From: Desulfarculaceae bacterium
GTDB taxonomy: Bacteria; Desulfobacterota; Desulfarculia; Desulfarculales; Desulfarculaceae
Assembly (NCBI GenBank): GCA_021737145.1
Contig: JAIPEN010000001.1
Span: 248,001-312,000, forward strand
DNA length: 64,000 bases
Direction: 5' to 3'
Below the pieces are notes generated by a model, which was not told the origin of the DNA, did not search any database, and was given only the letters and a program-made list of their open reading frames with translations. The translations under genes were made by a program, and so were the position numbers. Position 1 is the first letter of the stretch, and every line of letters starts with the position of its first letter. Of the stretch, positions 17,385 to 24,233 are shown piece by piece.

Positions 17385-18872
17385 CTACTTTTTCTTGGCC
17401 TCGCGGTGGGTGGCCAGCACCTTGAGCAGGGACGGGGGCAGCTTGTGGCCCAGGGCCAGGGCCCGGTCCGCGGCCTGGATGGCTTCGGGCCAGTCCTTTT
17501 TGAGGGCCATGGCCGCTGCCATGTTGCCGAAAGCCGGGCCAAAGTTGGGGTTGATCGATATGGCCTTGACATACTCGTCAATGGCCTGGTTCAGCTTGCC
17601 CTGGCTGGCGTAGATGTTGCCCAGGTTCACGTGGGCGTCGGGGTACTGGGGATTCAAGGCCAGGGCCTTTTTATACATCTTCTCGGCCTCGGCGTTGTTT
17701 CCCTTAAAGGCGTAGATCAGGCCCAGGTTGTTGTAACCCTGGTCGCTGTAGGGGTCCAGGGTGATGGTCTGCTTGAACTGGCGCTCGGCCATTTGGAGGT
17801 CCTGGCTATACAGGGCCACCATGCCCAACTGATAGTGGGCGTGGGCAAAATCCGGGTTAAGCGCGATGGCCTTTTCCAGATATTGGCGGGCCTGGTTGGG
17901 CTGCTTGTCGTCCGCGGCCATGAGCCCCAGGGTCACGTAGGCCCGGGCGGACTTGGGATTTCGGGTGAGCACCTGCTTGAGGATGATCTCCCGGGCTTCG
18001 GCCCGCTTGTTCATGCCGGCCATCATGTTGGCCGCAAAGAGCTCGCCCTGCCAGAAGTTGGGGTCCGCTTCCTTGCATTTCAGGAAATACTGCAAGGCCT
18101 TGCCGCCATCTCCCTGGGTCACGGCCTCGAAGCCTTGGGCAAAGAGCTTGACCGCCTCCGGCTTTACCTTGTTCGCCTTGGCCTGACGGGTCATCTCCAG
18201 CAAAAACTGGGCACTGTCCTCGCGGGGGTTCTCGCCCAGGGCCTTGGAAAAGTGCTTCTCGGCCGGCTTCAAATTCCCGGCGATGAGCGCCTCCAGGCCG
18301 GCCAGCACCTGCCGCCGGGCCGCCAGGTACGCGGCCTCCTTGGGCGGGGGCGGCGGCGGAGTGACCGAGCTTTTAAAGCCGCCGGAATTCAGGCGAGGCG
18401 TCAGATCGGGTTGGGCGTCCAGGGACGGGGTCTTGGTGGTGAAGCGAAAGCTGGAGCCCTGGGGCTTGGCCCCGCCGGGTGCGGCCGGCAGGGAGGCCTG
18501 GGCCGCGCTGTCGCTTACGGGCTGGTCAAAGCGCATGAGGATGGTGTAGCCCTCCTCGGTGGGAATGACCTTGCTGGGCTTGTTGGGAGGCAGATCCTTG
18601 AGCGCGCTGCGGAACTCGCTGCGCAGGCGGCTGTAGGGCACCTTGCCCAAACGGCCGCCCCGAAAAGAAGCGGGGCCCACGGAATTGGCCTTGGCCAGGC
18701 TCTCGAAGCTGGCGCCCTTGACCAGTTGGGCGTGGAGCTGATTGGCCAGATCCTTCTGCTTGACGGTGATGATGCCCAGGTCCACTTTGCTCTGGGCAAA
18801 AGCAGGACCAGACGCCAGGACCAGGAAGAGGAGGCCACACAGGGCCAGCAGGCAGTTCGAGCGCCTATTCAT
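17385..18872 (-). CDS. Secreted PpiC-type (parvulin) peptidyl-prolyl isomerase with TPR repeats
   Basis: This 495-residue exported protein has a signal peptide of about 26 residues (LLALCGLLFLVLASGPAFA). Residues 27-115 resemble a parvulin rotamase domain (QLHAQLVKGASFESLAKANS, GGRLGKVPYSRLRSEF, GYTILMRFD), but the usual N-terminal SurA/PpiD chaperone helix domain is absent. After a proline-rich linker with six consecutive prolines come at least six tetratricopeptide repeats (for example AHAHYQLGMVALYSQDLQMA). The ATG at 18872 has GGAGA upstream. A periplasmic folding or assembly helper is inferred. It stands alone. Confidence 0.8.
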   Translation of the reverse strand: MNRRSNCLLALCGLLFLVLASGPAFAQSKVDLGIITVKQKDLANQLHAQLVKGASFESLAKANSVGPASFRGGRLGKVPYSRLRSEFRSALKDLPPNKPSKVIPTEEGYTILMRFDQPVSDSAAQASLPAAPGGAKPQGSSFRFTTKTPSLDAQPDLTPRLNSGGFKSSVTPPPPPPKEAAYLAARRQVLAGLEALIAGNLKPAEKHFSKALGENPREDSAQFLLEMTRQAKANKVKPEAVKLFAQGFEAVTQGDGGKALQYFLKCKEADPNFWQGELFAANMMAGMNKRAEAREIILKQVLTRNPKSARAYVTLGLMAADDKQPNQARQYLEKAIALNPDFAHAHYQLGMVALYSQDLQMAERQFKQTITLDPYSDQGYNNLGLIYAFKGNNAEAEKMYKKALALNPQYPDAHVNLGNIYASQGKLNQAIDEYVKAISINPNFGPAFGNMAAAMALKKDWPEAIQAADRALALGHKLPPSLLKVLATHREAKKK

Positions 18873-18976
18873 GGGCTGAAATCTCCAGAAATATTGCTTT
18901 AATCCCAACTAAACCGGCTTTTGATTTGTACCTGGGGCCAGTGCGGGTGTCAACCGCTTTCACCTCTCGGCAACAC

Positions 18977-19008
18977 GGCGATGGGACCCCGCGCGGGGCC
19001 CCATCGCC
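18977..19008 (-). terminator. Strong GC-rich hairpin after the pentaheme cytochrome gene
   Basis: GGCGATGGG and CCCATCGCC flank inner CCCCGCG/CGGGG arms, giving a nearly perfect 32-base stem-loop. No T run follows on the minus strand, so it may act as an mRNA-stabilising or Rho-linked structure rather than a classical terminator. Confidence 0.5.
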
Positions 19009-19031
19009 GCTGGCAAGCAACTAAACCCGGC

Positions 19032-20660
19032 TCAGGGGGTGCGGCCGCTGTCCTGAGCCAGCAAATGGGCCGAGCCCTGGGCCGCAGCCTGATAATAGCC
19101 GACAAAACGCTTGGTCTCGGGCGCGTCCACCTGCTTGAGGTTCATGGCCCAGCGGAAGCCGATGGGCTGATACCACAGCTCGGCCGACACGGTGAAGGGG
19201 CCGGCCGCCGGGTCCACTGGCACCGAGTAGGCCACCAGGTCGCCTCCTGCCACGAAGTCCGGGTCTTGGCGGGCCGGGCCTTGCACCGCGATGTCCGTGT
19301 GGGCCGTGGCCTTGTCAAAGCCCTGGGGCAGCAGGCGGGTGTCCTTGATGTAGCGCACCGCCCGGATCAGCCCGGTGGTCACCGCGCCTTGCGTGTCGGC
19401 CATTATGGCCTCGTAGATTTGCACCTGATCCGGCGAGCTGACGCTCAGATGGTGGGGCTCGTAGGCCCGGGGATCGGCGTCGTTGTCATTGCCCGCGATG
19501 GAGCCGTCCGGGCGCAGGGCCCCGGAAGAGAACACCACCTTGCCTTGGGCGTCGCGCACCGTGAAGCGCAGCCAGGCCCGGCGTGAGGGATAGGCGGTGG
19601 GCAGCTTGTGCCCGGCCAGATTGCTCAGGCGCACCTTGGCCTCCAGCCGCTTGCCCGCCAGCCTCACCCCTTCCAGGGTCACTTTGGCGCTCTTGGTGTC
19701 CAGATGCTTGCGCGTGGCCGCCGCCTTGGCCTGCAAATGCATGGGCTGGGCGGTCACCCCCAGGGCCAGGGCGTGCTGCTGCAAGAGGCCCAGCATAAAG
19801 AAGTTGCCCCCTTGAAAGGTATGGCGGAAAAAGGGGCTGCGCTCCTGGCCCAGCACCGAGGAGGCGGCCACGGGCGTGGGCTGGGCCGGCATGTGGCAGT
19901 CCTGGCAGGTCTGGCCCTTGGCGTAAAAGCCGCTGTGCTTCCACTCCAGAAAGGGCACCTGCTCGGGCAAGCGGCCCACCTGCTTGCCGTCCGGGCCCAG
20001 GGCGTGGGTGTATAGGGTGTGGCAGGATCCGCACAGGCCCGCCTCTTGCACATGGGCCCCCAAGGTTGGCTGGAGTTGGGAGGCGGAACTCATGATGCGC
20101 TTGCGGCCCTTGTCCACCGTGAAGGGTCCGAAGGCCGGCCGCTGGCCCAGGGGCGTGGCGGCGTCGATCACAAACCCGGCGGTGAAGCTGGCCGGAGTGC
20201 CCAGCTTGTCCTTGAGTATCTGGTGACACACGCTGCACGACACCGAGTCCCAGGCCAAAAGCGCGCCTGGCGCGGGGTTGAGCGCGGCCAGGTTGACCGG
20301 CAGGTTGGCCACGACCTGGCCCATCTTGCCCTGCAACTTGGCCATGTATTGGTTCATGGGCATGTGGCAGGCCGAGCATTCGTTTTGGATGGCGGCCGAG
20401 GCGGTGGGGTGCTCGGTTATCTCGCGGCGCACCGCCGCCTGCCAATAGGGATCCTTGGCCGCGTTGGCCATCATGGACACCGACCAGTCGTAGCCAATGG
20501 ACACGTCCTGGCCGCTCGGGGCGATGAGTCCGTTGTGACAGGCCATGCAGCGGTCAGAGGTCACGAATATCGGGGCCACGGGCTGGGCGGCCGGCTTGGC
20601 CGGAGGCGGGGCGGCGGCCAGGGTAGTTACCAGAACCAGGGTGAGCAATAGTGCTTTCAT
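19032..20660 (-). CDS. Pentaheme c-type cytochrome, secreted
   Basis: This 542-residue exported electron-transfer protein has a signal peptide (MKALLLTLVLVTTLAAA). Five CxxCH haem sites lie in the first 260 residues: CMACH 38-42, CSACH 95-99, CSVCH 142-146, CGSCH 210-214 and CQDCH 252-256. The C-terminal 280 residues lack haem motifs and look beta-rich (KVTLEGVRLAGKRLEAKVRLSN), perhaps a binding domain. The ATG at 20660 is preferred because AGGTGA precedes it and the signal peptide follows directly; the longer frame overlaps the upstream gene. It lies eight bases after the cytochrome c/beta-barrel gene, so the two are almost certainly co-transcribed. Confidence 0.88.
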   Translation of the reverse strand: MKALLLTLVLVTTLAAAPPPAKPAAQPVAPIFVTSDRCMACHNGLIAPSGQDVSIGYDWSVSMMANAAKDPYWQAAVRREITEHPTASAAIQNECSACHMPMNQYMAKLQGKMGQVVANLPVNLAALNPAPGALLAWDSVSCSVCHQILKDKLGTPASFTAGFVIDAATPLGQRPAFGPFTVDKGRKRIMSSASQLQPTLGAHVQEAGLCGSCHTLYTHALGPDGKQVGRLPEQVPFLEWKHSGFYAKGQTCQDCHMPAQPTPVAASSVLGQERSPFFRHTFQGGNFFMLGLLQQHALALGVTAQPMHLQAKAAATRKHLDTKSAKVTLEGVRLAGKRLEAKVRLSNLAGHKLPTAYPSRRAWLRFTVRDAQGKVVFSSGALRPDGSIAGNDNDADPRAYEPHHLSVSSPDQVQIYEAIMADTQGAVTTGLIRAVRYIKDTRLLPQGFDKATAHTDIAVQGPARQDPDFVAGGDLVAYSVPVDPAAGPFTVSAELWYQPIGFRWAMNLKQVDAPETKRFVGYYQAAAQGSAHLLAQDSGRTP

Positions 20661-20668
20661 GATGTCAC

Positions 20669-21826
20669 CTACCATCCCTCGAACAAGCCGCCGTCGAACC
20701 AGTCCCAGACCAGATAGAGGCCGTACTGCACGTCGCGGGTGTCGGTTTGGCTTAAAGGAATGCGTGCAGCCAGCCCCAGCCGCACGTGCTGCCGCGCGCT
20801 GAGGGTGACCTGGAACTGGGGGGCCACGTCCCATTGAGTGTCTTCGCCGCTGACCATCTCCTTGGAAGCCAACAGCTCCACCATGGGTGTCCAACGCCTT
20901 CCGTATTGCCCGGTGTAGAAGCAGCGCCCCACGGCCAGACGTCCGAAGACCTCTTCGTTGGCCTTGGCCCCGTCATAGGGGATGGCGCCTCCTCCCTGGA
21001 ACTCGAAAAAGAATTGGGCCGGCAAGATCTGGCCGTAGGCCACATAGGGCTCGAAGCGTGAGGTTCCCTTGCCCAGGCCCTTGTCCTGGTCGCCGGTGGG
21101 CAAAATAACCTCGCCGCCCAGAGCCACGATGGCCCCGGTGTCCAGGCTAGCGTAGAGCACCTGCTTGTAGGAAATCGCCGAATCACCCAAGCCGTTCTGC
21201 CAGGTGGTGCCCCCTCCCGGGTCCGAGACCTCCACCCAGTTGTAGGGGACCGTTATCTCTAGCTGACCCCGGGGACCGATGCGCGTCTCGTAGAACACCT
21301 TGTTTTTCACGCTGCCGCCCGGGTCAGAGGTGTCGTACACGCTCTGAATGCCCGCCTCGTCCTCGGGAAAGGCCTTGGTGGTGAACATGGGGCGCGGCAG
21401 GTTCAACTCACCGCGAGGCCAGCGCTTGTCCCGGCAAAAGTGCCGCGTATAGTTTATGACCGCGACAAGCTGTTCCTTGCTCAGGGCGCCGCCAAAGGCG
21501 GGCATTATGCGGTTGAAGCCCCGGGCCGGCCCGCCCTCCTGGGACACCTTGAGCCAGTCCCGGTTGGCCTCGCGGGTGGCGAAGCTGCAGTCGGTGAAGG
21601 AAGGCGGCAAGGGCTCGAATCCCAGACGCTCGGCGGGCTCTCCCTTGCCGTCCGGCCCGTGACAGGCCATGCAGGCCTTTTGATACAGCGCCTTGCCGCT
21701 GGTTGGAAAGGCCCCTCCCTGAGTGGCCGAGCCACCGGATGCGGGCATGGCCAGGGCCAGGGCCCCGGCCAGCACTCCGGCCAGCACCAGCCAATGGCCT
21801 GTTAAAAATCTTCGCTCTGGGTTCAT
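20669..21826 (-). CDS. Monohaem cytochrome c fused to an outer-membrane beta-barrel-like domain
   Basis: This is a 385-residue exported protein with a signal peptide ending near residue 33. A class I cytochrome c domain follows (CMACH at 52-56, probable distal Met108 in NRIMPAFGG). Residues from about 145 consist of alternating amphipathic strands (VFYETRIGPRGQLEITVPYN, PMVELLASKEMV, HVRLGLAARIPL) and end in a C-terminal tryptophan (GGLFEGW). Together these resemble a small outer-membrane barrel. The ATG at 21826 has GGAGAG upstream. With the pentaheme partner it could form a transmembrane electron conduit; that role is inference. Confidence 0.78.
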   Translation of the reverse strand: MNPERRFLTGHWLVLAGVLAGALALAMPASGGSATQGGAFPTSGKALYQKACMACHGPDGKGEPAERLGFEPLPPSFTDCSFATREANRDWLKVSQEGGPARGFNRIMPAFGGALSKEQLVAVINYTRHFCRDKRWPRGELNLPRPMFTTKAFPEDEAGIQSVYDTSDPGGSVKNKVFYETRIGPRGQLEITVPYNWVEVSDPGGGTTWQNGLGDSAISYKQVLYASLDTGAIVALGGEVILPTGDQDKGLGKGTSRFEPYVAYGQILPAQFFFEFQGGGAIPYDGAKANEEVFGRLAVGRCFYTGQYGRRWTPMVELLASKEMVSGEDTQWDVAPQFQVTLSARQHVRLGLAARIPLSQTDTRDVQYGLYLVWDWFDGGLFEGW

Positions 21827-22263
21827 CAAGCTCGCTCTCCTTCAATCAACAACCGGCACGGCCGCAATGGCCCGGACTTCATGCCCCCAACAACCTGTCC
21901 CTTGCAGGTGATTGGCTATAGTCTGTATCAATCCCACCCCCCGAGTCAACGCAGCCGAATCGATATTGAGAATCATGCCTCTCAAAGGCCGATTAGGCGC
22001 GTATGTCCGGGGGCAAGCATGGGTTCCCAGGCCCAACCTGCCGGGACAAGAGCACAATTGCCCTTACGCCGTTGAAAAATGTAACAAAGCCTTCACACTT
22101 TTCCGCCACCCAACCATTCAATATACATAACAATTTGACAAAATAGCCTCCATTGATCATAATTTGGGCACCATGTCCCGGTTTGCCACGGCCCAGCCGG
22201 CGCTTAGGCGCGTCCAAAGCCGTGAACATCCCTGGCGCAATTCATCGTGGCGGAGGTAGGTGC
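21827..22263. other. 437-base divergent regulatory region upstream of yeeE and cytochrome genes
   Basis: No gene is supported here; short frames on both strands lack start signals and family features. The right half is AT-rich and holds the yeeE promoter. I see no clear promoter for the leftward cytochrome operon. Confidence 0.6.
22135..22163 (+). promoter_or_regulatory. Sigma70-type promoter of yeeE-tusA
   Basis: TTGACA (22135-22140) and CATAAT (22158-22163) are spaced exactly 17 bases. This leaves a leader of about 95 bases before the yeeE start. It is the best consensus promoter in the window. Confidence 0.7.
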
Positions 22264-23433
22264 ATGAGCGTCTTGGCGGAGAAGTTCAAAGAGGGCTACT
22301 CCTTGTTGTTCGACCGCAACTGGCCCCTGTGGGTGGGAGCGGTCCTTTTGGCCCTGCTGGGCATCATCTGTATGGCCGCGGGCCGCCCCTGGGGCGTGGC
22401 CGGCGGTCTTCGTGTGTGGAGCGACTGGTTGTTCTATTGGATCGGCCTCTACTCCACCGCGCCCAGCCATGCCTTCTTCCTTTCCAACGCCTCCATCCTC
22501 ACCTGGGGCCTGCTGTTCGGCGCCTTTGGCTCCGCCCTGCTCTCGCGCCAGTTCGCCTGGCGCAACGCCCCCACCTGGGAGCTGGGCAAGGGCCTGGTGG
22601 GCGGCGTGTTCATGGGCGTGGGCTCGGTGATGGCCGGCGGCTGCAACGTGGGCGGCTTCTACACCGCCCTGGCCGCCGGCTCGGTGAGCGGCTTCGCCAT
22701 GATGGCCGGCCTGCTGGTGGGCGCGCTCATCGGCCTTAAGTACCTGATGTGGGAGATCGAACACATCGACATGAAGCCGCCCAAGCAGCGGGCTTCCACC
22801 GAAGGCGGCATCGAGTGGCCCAAGGTGCAGCCCTGGCTGGGCGGCCTGTTCTTCCTGTTCCTGGTGGGCTGGGCCTATTGCATGTCCTTCAGGGCCTACA
22901 CCCAGGAGGCGGTGCTCATGATCGCCGCGGTGGGCATCGGCATCGTTATCCAACGCTGCCGCTTCTGCTTCGTGCGCTCCTTCCGCGACCCCTTCATGAC
23001 CGGCGAGGCGGTGGCCACCCGGGCGGTGGCCCTAAGCGTCATCCTGAGCGTGTTCGGCTTTTTCGCCATCAAGTGGTTCCGCACCGACTGGCAGATGATC
23101 TACATCTACCATCACTGGATCGGCGGCCTGGTGGGCGGCGCGATCTTCGGCATCGGCATGCTTCTGGCCGGCGGCTGCGGCTCGGGCAGCGTGTGGCGGG
23201 CCGGCGAGGGTCAGTTCAAGCTGATCCTGGCGGTGATCACCTTCTCCATGAGCAACAGCCTGTTCAAGAATTACGTCTGGACCAAGGACGTGGCCAGTTC
23301 CTGGGGCAAGCCGATCTTCCTGCCCATGGTCACCGATTACTTCTGGGCCATTGTAATCACCGCGGTGGTGATGCTGGTCTGGTGGGCGGTGATGGCCTGG
23401 AACGAGGAAACCGATAGCCTTACTATAGTGTAA
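22264..23433 (+). CDS. YeeE/YedE family sulfur-compound transporter
   Basis: YeeE/YedE (TsuA) proteins are polytopic inner-membrane channels, and characterised members import thiosulfate. The protein has 389 residues and about nine or ten transmembrane helices. The two hallmark cysteine loops are present: MAGGCNVGGF around residue 125 and LAGGCGSGSV around residue 305, the cysteines that relay the substrate. ATG 22264 follows GGAGGT. A TusA gene lies 50 bases downstream, matching the known YeeE-TusA/YeeD pairing in which TusA takes sulfur from the channel. Thiosulfate as substrate is inferred from the family. Confidence 0.9.
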   Translation: MSVLAEKFKEGYSLLFDRNWPLWVGAVLLALLGIICMAAGRPWGVAGGLRVWSDWLFYWIGLYSTAPSHAFFLSNASILTWGLLFGAFGSALLSRQFAWRNAPTWELGKGLVGGVFMGVGSVMAGGCNVGGFYTALAAGSVSGFAMMAGLLVGALIGLKYLMWEIEHIDMKPPKQRASTEGGIEWPKVQPWLGGLFFLFLVGWAYCMSFRAYTQEAVLMIAAVGIGIVIQRCRFCFVRSFRDPFMTGEAVATRAVALSVILSVFGFFAIKWFRTDWQMIYIYHHWIGGLVGGAIFGIGMLLAGGCGSGSVWRAGEGQFKLILAVITFSMSNSLFKNYVWTKDVASSWGKPIFLPMVTDYFWAIVITAVVMLVWWAVMAWNEETDSLTIV

Positions 23434-23483
23434 GGCGACTGAAAATATGCTTTGGCAATTCAACCAGACTAAGGAGAAATGAT

Positions 23484-23720
23484 ATGGCCGAGTGGACCGC
23501 TGACGAGGTTTTGGACGCGCGCGGACTGAGCTGCCCCATGCCCATCCTCAAGACCAAGAAAATCATGAAAAAGCTCTCGCCGGGCCAGATCCTGGAGATC
23601 CAGGGCACCGACCCGGGCACGCGCAACGACCTTCCCGCCTTCACCGAGCGCTCGGGCGACGAGTTCCTGGGCGAGGAGCAGCAGGACGGCTACATCAGCT
23701 TTTACGTGAAAAAGGGCTAA
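23484..23720 (+). CDS. tusA: TusA family sulfur carrier protein
   Basis: TusA-like proteins carry sulfane sulfur as a persulfide on a conserved cysteine. The protein has 78 residues, the normal length. The active Cys17 lies in LDARGLSCPMPIL, with the rest of the IF3-like fold intact (GQILEIQGTDPGT, DGYISFYVKK). AAGGAG is present upstream of the ATG. It is paired with the YeeE/YedE channel and followed by a terminator, so the two form a small sulfur-trafficking operon. Confidence 0.93.
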   Translation: MAEWTADEVLDARGLSCPMPILKTKKIMKKLSPGQILEIQGTDPGTRNDLPAFTERSGDEFLGEEQQDGYISFYVKKG

Positions 23721-23753
23721 GCGCGCCCAAGCGGCCATATTTTGGCGACGCAT

Positions 23754-23784
23754 AAAGGCCGGCCCCCGGGGCCGGCCTTTTTTT
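23754..23784 (+). terminator. Rho-independent terminator after tusA
   Basis: AAAGGCCGGCCCC pairs with GGGGCCGGCCTTT and is followed by seven T residues. The flanking A-run makes it potentially bidirectional, serving also the convergent gene ending at 23801. Confidence 0.88.
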
Positions 23785-23800
23785 ACGCCCGCGCGGAGCG

Positions 23801-24193
23801 TTAGTCGTACAGATTGATGTGGCTGTGGTCCTTGCCCAGGAAAAACGAGCTTTGATCCACCTTGTCTTTGCGCTGGCTGAAAGTGACCACGATCTTGTCC
23901 GGGCAATCCACCCACTCCAGGGACTTGACCTTGGGCAAATCCACCAGCGGATCCACCGCGAAGGCGACCATCACCTGGGGCGTTTCGCCGGAGGGGTCCA
24001 CCCCCACCAGGTCGATACTCTCCCGGGTGGAGCGGGGCGGCTTCCAGGCGGGCAGGGGCACCAGGCCCATTTCCTTGACAGCTTGGTAAAGAAAACACAC
24101 CAATACTTGACGAAGTGCCGCGTCCTGACGCATGGTCGGGGGAATGGCTTCTATCTCCCGGTGCATGGCCTCGGCCAGCTTGTTAAACTGCAT
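23801..24193 (-). CDS. Hypothetical protein, soluble
   Basis: I do not recognise this 130-residue protein. It has no signal peptide or membrane segment. The first half is helical (NKLAEAMHREIEAIPPTMRQDAALRQVLVCF-like), and the second half appears beta-rich with a hydrophobic AFAVDPLVDLP segment. It ends in HSHINLYD, which is histidine- and aspartate-containing but not a known metal motif. The start at 24193 has GGGAGGAAAT upstream. It is divergent, by only 40 bases, from the large multiheme cytochrome. Confidence 0.65.
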   Translation of the reverse strand: MQFNKLAEAMHREIEAIPPTMRQDAALRQVLVCFLYQAVKEMGLVPLPAWKPPRSTRESIDLVGVDPSGETPQVMVAFAVDPLVDLPKVKSLEWVDCPDKIVVTFSQRKDKVDQSSFFLGKDHSHINLYD

Positions 24194-24233
24194 TGATTTC
24201 CTCCCGCCCGTGGGCTCGGGGAAAGCCTAACCC

